DNA of 16,743 nucleotides from Desulfobacteraceae bacterium. Lineage in GTDB: Bacteria; Desulfobacterota; DSM-4660; Desulfatiglandales; Desulfatiglandaceae. The first letter of the stretch is position 1. The number at the start of each line of letters is the position of its first letter. Location of the stretch: contig DQZA01000231.1 of assembly GCA_011042035.1 (NCBI GenBank), positions 1 through 16,743 on the forward strand. The letters are read 5' to 3'. Below the pieces are notes generated by a model. It was given only the letters and a program-made list of their open reading frames with translations. It ran no database searches and had not been told where the DNA came from. The position numbers and the translations under genes were made by a program. Positions 1 to 6,358 of the stretch are shown one piece after another.

Positions 1-983
1 ATGAAGTAATAAAAAACAGAAAGGCAGACCAGCAAATACTTACCCGCGTTGATCATAAAGGAAGGGTTAGGTACATTGAAGTTACCATGTTTCCCATATG
101 GGGGGAGAAGGGGGAAATTTCCAAGTTCATTGAAATAAGCAGGGATATTACAGATAAGAAAAAGAAGGAAGAACAGATACGCCAGCGATTGGAAAGGATG
201 GTTGAGGAGAGAACAAGGGAACTGAGGCAAACCCATGAGAAGCTTTTGCATCAGGACAAAATGGCATCCCTTGGCAAACTTGCAGCCTCTGTAGTGCATG
301 AGATAAATAATCCTGTTGCTGGCATGCTCAATTTTATCCTCTTAATGAAAAGGATTTTGGAGGAAAAGGATTTTGATACCCGAACCGCTGACCAATTTTT
401 ACAGTATCTCGGTCTTATGGAGGCCGAAACCCGGAGGGTTAGCCGGATCGCCTCCAATCTTTTGGCCTTTTCAAGGGAGTCAAAACTCGAATTAAAGCAT
501 GTGGACATGAATAGGCTGGTGGAAAGGACCTTGCTTCTCAATGCGAACTTATTGAAAATTAATAGGGTTAGGCTCAAAAAACTCCAGGATCCCGATCTTC
601 CAGAAATCATGGCATCAGAGGACCAGCTTCAGCAGGTTCTTATGAACTTGATCTCAAATGCCGCTGAGGCAATGGAAAGCACCGATGGTGGAACCCTCAC
701 CGTTGAAACAAGGCACCTGAAAAAAGACAAGGCCATCATGGTTTCTTTTTCTGACACAGGGCCAGGGATACCACAAAAGAATATTTCTAAATTGTTTGAA
801 CCTTTTTTCACCACCAAAAAAAAGGGCAAAGGCGTCGGCCTGGGGCTTTCGGTGGCATATGGGATAGTGGAGGAACATGGCGGCACTATCAAGGTTGAAT
901 CAAGCCCAGGGGGAGGGGCCACCTTTCGTGTGGTCCTCCCAATAATTGACGCCAAACAGGGGGGCGCTCATGGGCAAAGCTAA
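1..983 (+). CDS. Sensor histidine kinase, 5'-truncated by window edge (PAS/PAC tail, HisKA, HATPase_c)
   Basis: This is the C-terminal part of a two-component sensor kinase. The reading frame is open from base 3 with no stop, and the residues before the first ATG (base 87) read as the end of a PAS/PAC domain (RYIEVTMFPIW...ISRDITD), so the gene starts outside the window. A charged coiled-coil linker follows. The HisKA H-box is VVHEINNP, with the phospho-acceptor His codon at 297-299. The ATPase domain shows an N-box (QVLMNLISNAAEAM), a G1 box (DTGPGIP), an F-box (LFEPFFTT) and a G2 box (GKGVGLGLSV). No membrane segment is visible in this part, so the sensed signal and location cannot be told. 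The 3' end overlaps the downstream response regulator by 14 bp, which marks the two as a cognate pair. By family, it autophosphorylates on His and passes phosphate to the regulator's Asp. Confidence 0.95.
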   Translation, partial: EVIKNRKADQQILTRVDHKGRVRYIEVTMFPIWGEKGEISKFIEISRDITDKKKKEEQIRQRLERMVEERTRELRQTHEKLLHQDKMASLGKLAASVVHEINNPVAGMLNFILLMKRILEEKDFDTRTADQFLQYLGLMEAETRRVSRIASNLLAFSRESKLELKHVDMNRLVERTLLLNANLLKINRVRLKKLQDPDLPEIMASEDQLQQVLMNLISNAAEAMESTDGGTLTVETRHLKKDKAIMVSFSDTGPGIPQKNISKLFEPFFTTKKKGKGVGLGLSVAYGIVEEHGGTIKVESSPGGGATFRVVLPIIDAKQGGAHGQS

Positions 984-2313
984 GATTCTAGTTGTTGATG
1001 ATGAACTCATAATGCGAGAATCTTTGGCCGGATGGCTGGAAAGGGACGGGCATCAAGTTGACAAGGCAGCCAGTGGTGAGGAGGCCTTGAAACTCCTGGA
1101 AAACACCAAATATGACATACTGCTTCTCGATATCAAAATGGAGGGCATGAGTGGCCTAGAAGTCCTCAAGAAGGTGCGTGTAAGTGATCCGGAGGTGGCA
1201 GTGGTTATGATAACTGCCTATGGCTCTGTTTCTACGGCCATTGAGGCCATGAAAAACGGAGCCTTTGATTATTTGATGAAACCCTTTGACCCCAACGAAT
1301 TAGGGCTCCTGATCGATAAAATCATTGATAGGCAGGAGCGGGACAGGGAAAATCTTTTCTTGAGAGAGGAGTACCGGGAACGAACCAGGTTTGAAAGCAT
1401 GCTGGGCCAATCCAGGCTGATGCAGGAAGTGTTTCGGCTTATTGAGGATATAGCCACTACTGACTCCACCGTATTGATAACTGGTGAAACGGGGACCGGT
1501 AAGGGGTTGGCTGCAAAAGCAATACATAGTAAGAGTCCACGGCATGCCGGACCTTTCGTGGCAGTGAACTGTGGGGCCTTTCCTGAGCATCTCCTAGAGA
1601 GTGAACTTTTTGGATATGAAAAAGGTGCCTTTACCGATGCCAAGACAAGCAAGAAAGGAAGGCTTGAATTGGCCCACGGAGGAACTCTCTTTCTGGATGA
1701 AATAGGGGAAATAAGTATGAGGATGCAAATTGATCTCCTCCGGGTCCTCGAAGACCGAGTGTTTTATAGGGTGGGTGGGACAAGACCCATTGAGGCGGAT
1801 TTCAGGGTGATAGCCGCCACCAACAAAGACCTCTCTCAGGCCATTCGTGACAGAACTTTTAGGCAAGATCTGTTTTACCGTCTGAATGTCATTTCGATTG
1901 TTATGCCTCCCCTCCGGGACAGAAAGGAGGACATCCCCATTCTGGCGGAGCACTTTTTGCGGCGTTTTCGCCAAGAGACCAATAAAGACATAGATAAGAT
2001 CAGCAGGGAGGCCATGGACGAAATGATGCTTTATGAATGGCCGGGAAATGTTCGTGAGCTTGAAAACGCCATAGAACGTGCAGTGGTGGTTGCAAAGGGG
2101 CGTACCATACTGCCAGAGCATCTTCCTATTTTTGCTCCAGAGCATCGGACAGTGCCTAAGGGCAAATCCCTCCGGGAAATTGAAAAGGCCCATATCTTGG
2201 CGGTCTTGGAAGAAACAAATTGGAATATCAAGAAGAGTGCTGATACTCTGGAAATCGATCGCTCCACCCTTTATAGCAAGATCAAGCGATACGGAATTCA
2301 CAGACCAGATTGA
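970..2313 (+). CDS. NtrC-family sigma-54-dependent response regulator (REC, AAA+, Fis HTH)
   Basis: A 447-residue enhancer-binding protein. The receiver domain spans about 4-118, with acidic D10/D11, phospho-acceptor D54 (LLLDIKM), T82 and K104. The AAA+ domain spans about 142-370, with Walker A GETGTGKG (172-179), sigma-54 contact loop GAFTDA (219-224, usually GAFTGA), Walker B TLFLDE (239-244) and GNVRELENAIERA. The C-terminal Fis-type HTH contains NIKKSADTLEIDRSTLYSKI. The ATG at 970 is chosen because it follows a G-rich Shine-Dalgarno stretch and gives a normal REC start (MGKAKILVVDD); the upstream TTG at 946 would add eight unrelated residues. It overlaps the kinase gene by 14 bp, and its stop overlaps the start of the next gene. 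By family, the phosphorylated form drives sigma-54 RNA polymerase from a distant enhancer. The sigma-54 promoter at 4997-5012 is the obvious local target (inference). Confidence 0.96.
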   Translation: MGKAKILVVDDELIMRESLAGWLERDGHQVDKAASGEEALKLLENTKYDILLLDIKMEGMSGLEVLKKVRVSDPEVAVVMITAYGSVSTAIEAMKNGAFDYLMKPFDPNELGLLIDKIIDRQERDRENLFLREEYRERTRFESMLGQSRLMQEVFRLIEDIATTDSTVLITGETGTGKGLAAKAIHSKSPRHAGPFVAVNCGAFPEHLLESELFGYEKGAFTDAKTSKKGRLELAHGGTLFLDEIGEISMRMQIDLLRVLEDRVFYRVGGTRPIEADFRVIAATNKDLSQAIRDRTFRQDLFYRLNVISIVMPPLRDRKEDIPILAEHFLRRFRQETNKDIDKISREAMDEMMLYEWPGNVRELENAIERAVVVAKGRTILPEHLPIFAPEHRTVPKGKSLREIEKAHILAVLEETNWNIKKSADTLEIDRSTLYSKIKRYGIHRPD

Positions 2314-2873
2314 ACACCCAGTCCTCACATAACATCATTGTCTCTCCCATTGAACACATTGATATGGAACTGCTAAACCAAATAGTGGGAGGGCTTATGA
2401 CAGTATTCGATTTTCCTGTTCAAATCATTCACCTTGTAGATAACTTGGAATTCGCCTTTGATCGCCAACGACGCCAATATCACTCCACTGCTATCTTGGA
2501 AGTTTTGGATCGAGAGGCATCATCAAGTGCATTAAAGGTACTGGGAGTGACAAAACATGACCTTTTTATTCCCATTTTGACGCATGTTTACGGTGAGGCC
2601 CAACTAGGTGGAAGGGCATCCATCATTTCTTTATATAGACTCAGGGAAGGAATTAGCTACAGAGACAATCCAAAGGAATACTATTCACGGGTTGTAAAGG
2701 AGGCCATCCATGAGATTGGTCATACCTTCAATCTTCGGCACTGCGATGACCCCAGATGCATCATGCACTACTGCCGCTCAATCAAAGATGTGGACAGGAA
2801 ATCTACCCATCTGTGCAGATATTGCAGGACTCTCTTGGAGGATGAAATAAAAAGGCTCATGGGCGGCAAATAG
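2310..2873 (+). CDS. amzA: Archaemetzincin-family zinc metalloprotease
   Basis: A 187-residue protein with the archaemetzincin signature HEIGHTFNLRHC. Zinc ligands are expected at H134, H138 and H144, with catalytic E135. C145, C150, M152, C169 and C172 follow, matching the family's second, four-Cys zinc site and Met-turn. Asn141 takes the place of the usual Gly between the second and third His. The N-terminus (NIIVSPIEHID) matches the first strand of the family (xIxLxPIGxxD), which needs the TTG start at 2310. This TTG overlaps the regulator's stop in an ATTGA arrangement, and no other standard start keeps that strand; the next ATG (2364) would cut it off. No good Shine-Dalgarno is visible, so translational coupling is likely. 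Length is normal for the family (about 180). No signal peptide is seen, so it is probably cytoplasmic. The substrate is unknown. Co-transcription with the two-component pair suggests a role in the same response. Confidence 0.88.
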   Translation: MNTQSSHNIIVSPIEHIDMELLNQIVGGLMTVFDFPVQIIHLVDNLEFAFDRQRRQYHSTAILEVLDREASSSALKVLGVTKHDLFIPILTHVYGEAQLGGRASIISLYRLREGISYRDNPKEYYSRVVKEAIHEIGHTFNLRHCDDPRCIMHYCRSIKDVDRKSTHLCRYCRTLLEDEIKRLMGGK

Positions 2874-2885
2874 CCCATCAGCCTT
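2845..2885 (-). terminator. Rho-independent terminator of the GcvH-like operon, inside the amzA 3' end
   Basis: Arms at 2852-2864 and 2873-2885 pair over 12 bp with one C-C mismatch (2858/2879) and an 8-nt loop. Read on the minus strand, the stem is followed directly by a T-rich run (TTTTTATTT). The plus strand has no T-run after the stem. The structure therefore best fits termination of the minus-strand operon whose last gene ends at 2906. The stem includes the stop codon and last codons of amzA. Confidence 0.8.
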
Positions 2886-2905
2886 GCGATGAAAATGATC
2901 CTTGT

Positions 2906-3802
2906 TTATGTGCGGAGAAAAAGTTGACAGAGCCGTTCCCAACCAAGTTTCGGCATTATGCCAAAAATATCATTACCTAGCGTACCCCCATCGGTGCTGA
3001 GAGGCCCCTCAACCTGCTCAATGACCTCAAAGAGGCGATTTACCTCTTTTCCCATGAACTCTCTTGTCTCCTCGTTTATAGAGAGCTTTTTCAAGTCCTT
3101 TCTGAGATCAGGAGAATGAACTGTCATTATCCATCCCTCAACGTACGGGTCGTCGTTTGCGAGCTTGCCCTGTTCCATGAGTGCAGGGTTAATGGAAGTC
3201 ACAACCCCTGTAATAGGCGAAAGCATTTGGGCCTGTTTGTCACCCCGAATAATTCTTATCGCTTCTTTCCCCTGTTCCACTTGTTTGCCCAAAAGGGGAC
3301 ATTCGATGCGGTCAAATGGTCCCAGTACCTTGCGGATAAAATCATCAATACCAATTCTCACTGAGGGACTTTCCTCAACCTTTGCCCAGGCGTGTCCTTC
3401 ATGAAAATAATATCCTTGTGGTATTTTAAATCCACCGACTTCAAAAGAACTCACCGGACTGATTACCGCATGAACCGTGTATTGGTCCTGCATGTATTGA
3501 TCAAATTCGCAATAATTGCAGTTGTAATCGTTGGTACACGACCTGTACTCGATTATACCCCTCATGTGGTGAACACAGGGTCTCTTCCACTGTGGTAACT
3601 CCCTTAGTTTGTCCTGCCAAGCGACAATCCCACCCCTTCTCTCCTGGATAGCCCGCCTCAGCGCCTTTTCGAATACACAGTCAATGCATCTGTAATCCCG
3701 CTCGCAATATTTTTTCCTCACCACTCCTGCTTGCATCCAGATGCACTGATCTCTTTCCTGGATATTCTGTTTCTCTGTTCCAAAGATATCGCTTTTCTTC
3801 AT
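2906..3802 (-). CDS. Cys-rich GcvH/lipoyl-like domain protein (paralogue B)
   Basis: A 298-residue protein from the ATG at 3802, preceded by GAGG 8 nt upstream. An in-frame GTG at 3889 would add 29 unconserved residues. N-terminal region: two copies of C-x12-C-x5-C-x2-C, at C20/C33/C39/C42 and C76/C89/C95/C98, suited to Fe-S or zinc binding. Middle region (about 120-245): a glycine-cleavage H-protein-like barrel (GYYFHEGHAWAKVEE ... LSPITGVVTSIN ... GWIMTVHSP). At the H-protein lipoyl-lysine position there is Asp188, with a Lys one residue later (K189) in RGDKQAQMLSP, so lipoylation is doubtful. C-terminal region: a tail shared with the neighbour (GPLSTDGGTLGNDIFG, LGW). It is 63% as long again as a normal H protein plus extra domains, so it is not housekeeping GcvH, and no gcvT or gcvP lies nearby. 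It is the second gene of a sigma-54-driven pair. Function unknown; perhaps an Fe-S/redox or scaffold protein. Confidence 0.85.
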   Translation of the reverse strand: MKKSDIFGTEKQNIQERDQCIWMQAGVVRKKYCERDYRCIDCVFEKALRRAIQERRGGIVAWQDKLRELPQWKRPCVHHMRGIIEYRSCTNDYNCNYCEFDQYMQDQYTVHAVISPVSSFEVGGFKIPQGYYFHEGHAWAKVEESPSVRIGIDDFIRKVLGPFDRIECPLLGKQVEQGKEAIRIIRGDKQAQMLSPITGVVTSINPALMEQGKLANDDPYVEGWIMTVHSPDLRKDLKKLSINEETREFMGKEVNRLFEVIEQVEGPLSTDGGTLGNDIFGIMPKLGWERLCQLFLRT

Positions 3803-3947
3803 GCCTGGGTCCTCGGCCTGCCCTTCCTGGGGGAGTAAACCCCGTGTGAAAAAGCGGAAATATATAACTTTGACCCCATGCTTCCGCACTGGGCTTTTCT
3901 AAAGGGGTAAAATTCAGGATTCAAGGTTTCCACTCTATTCCTATTGA
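3803..3947 (-). other. 145-bp spacer between the two GcvH-like genes
   Basis: The gap is long for a two-gene operon. It contains the in-frame GTG at 3889 discussed for paralogue B. I see no convincing terminator and no second sigma-54 site. One weak sigma-70-like pair can be drawn on the minus strand but is not persuasive. Confidence 0.4.
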
Positions 3948-4946
3948 TCAGGTTTTGAGAAATGTTCTGGTCAAATTTCCCCATCCTAGATCCGGAAGGT
4001 TTCCGAAGATATCTTCTGATAGATGGCCACCATCTGCAGCCAAGGGCCCGGCGACTTCCTCTATCATTCCTTCAAGTTTGGCGACTTCATTAGCCATCCA
4101 TTGTATACCCCTGGTATCATCCATAAGGTTTTTCATCGCCTTTTTAAGGTTTGGGTGACGAAGAACAAAGAGCCATCCCTCACCATAAGGGTCCCCATTT
4201 GTCACGCCTGTCTTCTCCTTCACATCAGAATTTACCTCCACAATGACCCCGTCCACCGGAGAAAGGACATCCGCCGAATTGTTACCGCGCTTCAAACCCC
4301 AACCAGGAATGCCTTGATCCAGTTCTTTTCCTAAAAGAGGCAGATCAAAGGCATCTGCCTTGCCCAGCAACTTCAACGCAAAGTCGTCCATCCCAACCCT
4401 TATATAACCTCCGCTTTCAATCCGGGCCCAGGTGTGACCATTGTGGAAATAGTACCCCATTGGCACGTCAAAACCCTTTACGCTATGCACCTCACCAGGA
4501 TGCGCCCCTGTCTTTGTAGTCCAGACATCTTCAAAAAACTGGTCAAAATCACAGCGAGAGCATTCATAGTCATAGGCACATTGGCGTTTTCCGATCCTTT
4601 GTGTAAGGCTGTGTCTGCAGATTCTTTCCAGACCAGATCGCCTCCTCATGGCATCCTGCCAAGTCATTTGCTTTCCCTGAGATGCCTTTTTCCTCATTCC
4701 CATATCGTATTTGCAGGTTGTGCAATCGTAAAAGTTGTTACAATTCTTAAACTCCACGACTCCTGCTTGCATCCAGATACAGGGATTGGCGCTCTGCCCT
4801 TTCTTATCTGGCCTTATCAACCAAACCTGACCCCCCAGAACCGCTCCGATCTCCCCTTTTTGTTTTAGATCATGCGACGTGCCCTTCCTGTAAGAAGAGC
4901 CATACCCGACTCGATCTCTTGCCCTTTGTTTTGTTTTTTCTGCCAT
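3948..4946 (-). CDS. Cys-rich GcvH/lipoyl-like domain protein (paralogue A)
   Basis: A 332-residue protein from the ATG at 4946, which has AGGAG 8 nt upstream; the GTG at 4955 sits almost on that ribosome site and is rejected. The N-terminus is basic and about 45 residues long. Two repeats of C-x12-C-x5-C-x2-C follow (C56/C69/C75/C78 and C110/C123/C129/C132), with identical spacing to paralogue B. A glycine-cleavage H-like barrel occupies about 155-270 (GYYFHNGHTWARIE ... LSPVDGVIVEVN ... GWLFVLRHP). The lipoyl-lysine position and the next residue are both Asn (N222, N223 in RGNNSADVLSP), so the usual lipoylation cannot occur. The C-terminal tail (GPLAADGGHLSEDIFG, LGW) matches paralogue B. 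It is the first gene behind the sigma-54 promoter at 4997-5012, next to an NtrC-type regulator. Function is not known. The eight Cys suggest two metal or Fe-S sites. Loss of Lys suggests structural rather than carrier use of the H-like fold. Confidence 0.86.
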   Translation of the reverse strand: MAEKTKQRARDRVGYGSSYRKGTSHDLKQKGEIGAVLGGQVWLIRPDKKGQSANPCIWMQAGVVEFKNCNNFYDCTTCKYDMGMRKKASQGKQMTWQDAMRRRSGLERICRHSLTQRIGKRQCAYDYECSRCDFDQFFEDVWTTKTGAHPGEVHSVKGFDVPMGYYFHNGHTWARIESGGYIRVGMDDFALKLLGKADAFDLPLLGKELDQGIPGWGLKRGNNSADVLSPVDGVIVEVNSDVKEKTGVTNGDPYGEGWLFVLRHPNLKKAMKNLMDDTRGIQWMANEVAKLEGMIEEVAGPLAADGGHLSEDIFGNLPDLGWGNLTRTFLKT

Positions 4947-4996
4947 TTGCCTCACTCCTTTTTTGTATATTTTGAATCAGTTTTGTATCAGTAGAG

Positions 4997-5012
4997 AGCA
5001 AGATGGGTGCCA
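4997..5012 (-). promoter_or_regulatory. Sigma-54 (-24/-12) promoter for the GcvH-like operon
   Basis: The minus strand reads TGGCACC-N4-TTGCT. This matches the sigma-54 consensus, with GG and GC separated by exactly 10 nt. The predicted start of transcription is near 4986, giving a leader of about 40 nt before the ATG at 4946 and its AGGAG site. An NtrC-family activator is encoded about 2.7 kb away, and a perfect inverted repeat lies further upstream of the promoter. Confidence 0.88.
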
Positions 5013-5184
5013 ACAGAAGATTCTTTTCGCTAAAAAGCTGAAATCACTGCTAATTTATATTTTTGGGAGTGCATCACGCTCGCAATCTTTCTATGGAGTG
5101 TAGGCTTTTACGACACCCGACGTCTGTAAAGAGGGAAAAAATGCGCCTTATGTCTCTATTTAATAGCCATGCTGGTAGCTTGCA

Positions 5185-5209
5185 GTGATGTTGGCAAACA
5201 CAACATCAC
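5185..5209. promoter_or_regulatory. Perfect 9-7-9 inverted repeat, candidate enhancer (UAS) for the NtrC-type regulator
   Basis: GTGATGTTG-N7-CAACATCAC, both arms perfect, lies about 170-200 bp upstream of the -24 element. This is the normal distance for a sigma-54 enhancer, and the 16-bp centre-to-centre arm spacing suits a Fis-type HTH dimer. Related half-sites occur closer to the promoter: CATCAC at 5072-5077 and ATCAC at 5043-5047. No T-run follows on either strand, so it is not a good terminator. The assignment to this regulator is inference. Confidence 0.55.
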
Positions 5210-5344
5210 AATCTTAATATCCGACACAATTTCTAGGCATTTTTGACCCATTGGCCCCTCCCTTCCCTCAAGACTACCCCCTGGAGGAGCCCTATATCCC
5301 CCTAATGGCTTTACAACCCTCTTGGGTCTGGGTTATAAGTTCCC

Positions 5345-5593
5345 CTATCCATAATCGAGGTGCTTTGGCCCGAGGGGACCTATTATGCTTCTATTGACAT
5401 AGGCAACATGGACTTTGAAGATGACCTTGCCTTCTGCCGGTACCTTGCTGAGAAAGTGGGGGTGGCGGCTATCCCTTCTTCCTTTTTCTGGAAAGACCGC
5501 CGACAAGGCAAGGATCTGGTGCGATTTTGTTTCTGTAGGAAAGATGAAACACTTGAGGAGGCCATCAAAAGGCTAAAGAGGTTGAGATCATGA
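5345..5593 (+). pseudogene. C-terminal remnant of a class I/II PLP aminotransferase
   Basis: About 80 codons read as the last fifth of a fold-type I aminotransferase: PEGTYYASIDI, then a dDlaFCRYLaeKvGVAaIPsSfF block, then VRFCFCRKDETLEEAIKRLKRL. This matches the C-terminal domain of methionine/glutamine-type transaminases such as YbdL and kynurenine aminotransferase. The PLP-Lys region, the cofactor-binding domain and the rest of a roughly 380-residue enzyme are missing. An in-frame stop lies at 5336-5338, and the only plausible start is a GTG at 5360 with no ribosome site. The ATGA overlap with the next gene shows it was once a real, translationally coupled partner. It is most likely a deletion or rearrangement remnant; a sequencing or assembly deletion is possible. 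The tail alone cannot be catalytic. Confidence 0.75.
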
Positions 5594-6351
5594 GGATTGC
5601 AGGATTGCAACTTGATACTGTTTGGGAAGACAGGGAAACCAATTACCGGCGAGTGAAGGAATTTGCGCGGATGGCAAAGGAAAAGGGCGCGGATCTTCTG
5701 GTCCTCCCCGAGATGTTTTCAACCGGATTTTCCATGAATCTTATTGTAACCATGGAGAAAGACGACGGCCCAACAACGAGATTCCTCAAATCCATAGCCA
5801 CATCATACCAGATTGCTGTCTTGGGAGGTGTGGTACTGAAAGGAAAAAATGGTAGGGGTCGCAATTGTGCCCGAGTGATAGATGCCGGTGGGAATATTCT
5901 AACAACCTATGCCAAATGCCACCTCTTTTCATTCATGGATGAAGACAAGATCCATGAATCCGGAGAGTCTCCACAGGTGTTTAAACTCAAGGGGGTGCGG
6001 GTATCTCCCTTTGTTTGCTATGACCTTCGTTTCCCTGAGATTTTTAGAGCTGTGGCCGACGACGTACACCTTATGGTCATTATCGCCTCTTGGCCTGCAG
6101 CCCGTCAACTACACTGGGACGAGCTCTTGCCTGCAAGGGCCGTGGAAAATCAGTGTTATGTCATGGGTATTAATCGAGTAGGCGAGGGTGATGGCCTTAT
6201 TTACAAGGGTGGAAGTGCAGTGTACGATCCGTTAGGAAACCGGATAGCCTTTGCCGGGGACCAAGAGACCCTTGTGCTCGCCGATGTGGACTTGCGTCAT
6301 GTGGATAAGGTGAGGTCAGAGATGCCCTTTCTTAGAGATAGAAAATTTTGA
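5590..6351 (+). CDS. Nitrilase-superfamily omega-amidase-like hydrolase
   Basis: A 253-residue carbon-nitrogen hydrolase with the catalytic triad E41 (LVLPEMFSTGFSM), K109 (YAKCHLFSF) and C143 (FVCYDLRFPE). The short length, the PEMFSTGFSM motif and CYDLRFPE are typical of the YafV/Nit2 omega-amidase branch, which hydrolyses 2-oxoglutaramate or 2-oxosuccinamate to the oxoacid and ammonia. The ATG overlaps the stop of the aminotransferase remnant (ATGA). That context is the usual glutamine-transaminase/omega-amidase pairing, which repairs the keto-amide left after transamination. Here the transaminase is broken, so a full copy elsewhere would be needed for the classic pathway. Cytoplasmic; no signal peptide. 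Exact substrate is inferred, not proven. Confidence 0.88.
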   Translation: MRIAGLQLDTVWEDRETNYRRVKEFARMAKEKGADLLVLPEMFSTGFSMNLIVTMEKDDGPTTRFLKSIATSYQIAVLGGVVLKGKNGRGRNCARVIDAGGNILTTYAKCHLFSFMDEDKIHESGESPQVFKLKGVRVSPFVCYDLRFPEIFRAVADDVHLMVIIASWPAARQLHWDELLPARAVENQCYVMGINRVGEGDGLIYKGGSAVYDPLGNRIAFAGDQETLVLADVDLRHVDKVRSEMPFLRDRKF

Positions 6352-6358
6352 GGCAATA

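Larger units (their letters stand above)
4956..5344. other. Intergenic region between divergent units
   Basis: This roughly 390-bp gap holds the sigma-54 promoter and inverted repeat for the minus-strand pair. The rest (5210-5344) has stops in all forward frames. It contains a weak AACCC-N10-GGGTT pairing near 5314-5335, and I find no convincing plus-strand promoter there. No further aminotransferase sequence could be recognised upstream of the remnant. Confidence 0.5.

Noticed and set aside
1594..2328. A 244-codon open frame on the minus strand opposite the response regulator
   Set aside because: It is antisense to conserved AAA+ and HTH coding sequence, has no recognisable family and no supporting ribosome site.
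2980..3010. DGG in the C-terminal tail as a NifU-like scaffold motif
   Set aside because: Only three residues match, and the NifU C-x2-C pair is missing; likely coincidence.
3803..3889. GTG start at 3889 for paralogue B
   Set aside because: The extra 29 residues are not shared with paralogue A, and the ATG at 3802 has a usable GAGG site.
4434..4868. A 144-codon open frame on the plus strand across the first GcvH-like gene
   Set aside because: It is a shadow of a conserved Cys-rich coding region; its translation shows no family features.
2906..4946. Annotation of the pair as housekeeping glycine cleavage H proteins
   Set aside because: They have twice the normal length, eight-Cys N-termini, no lysine at the lipoyl site and no gcvT/gcvP nearby.
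5185..5209. Inverted repeat as a Rho-independent terminator
   Set aside because: The stem is AT-rich and is not followed by a T-run on either strand; position relative to the sigma-54 promoter favours an operator.
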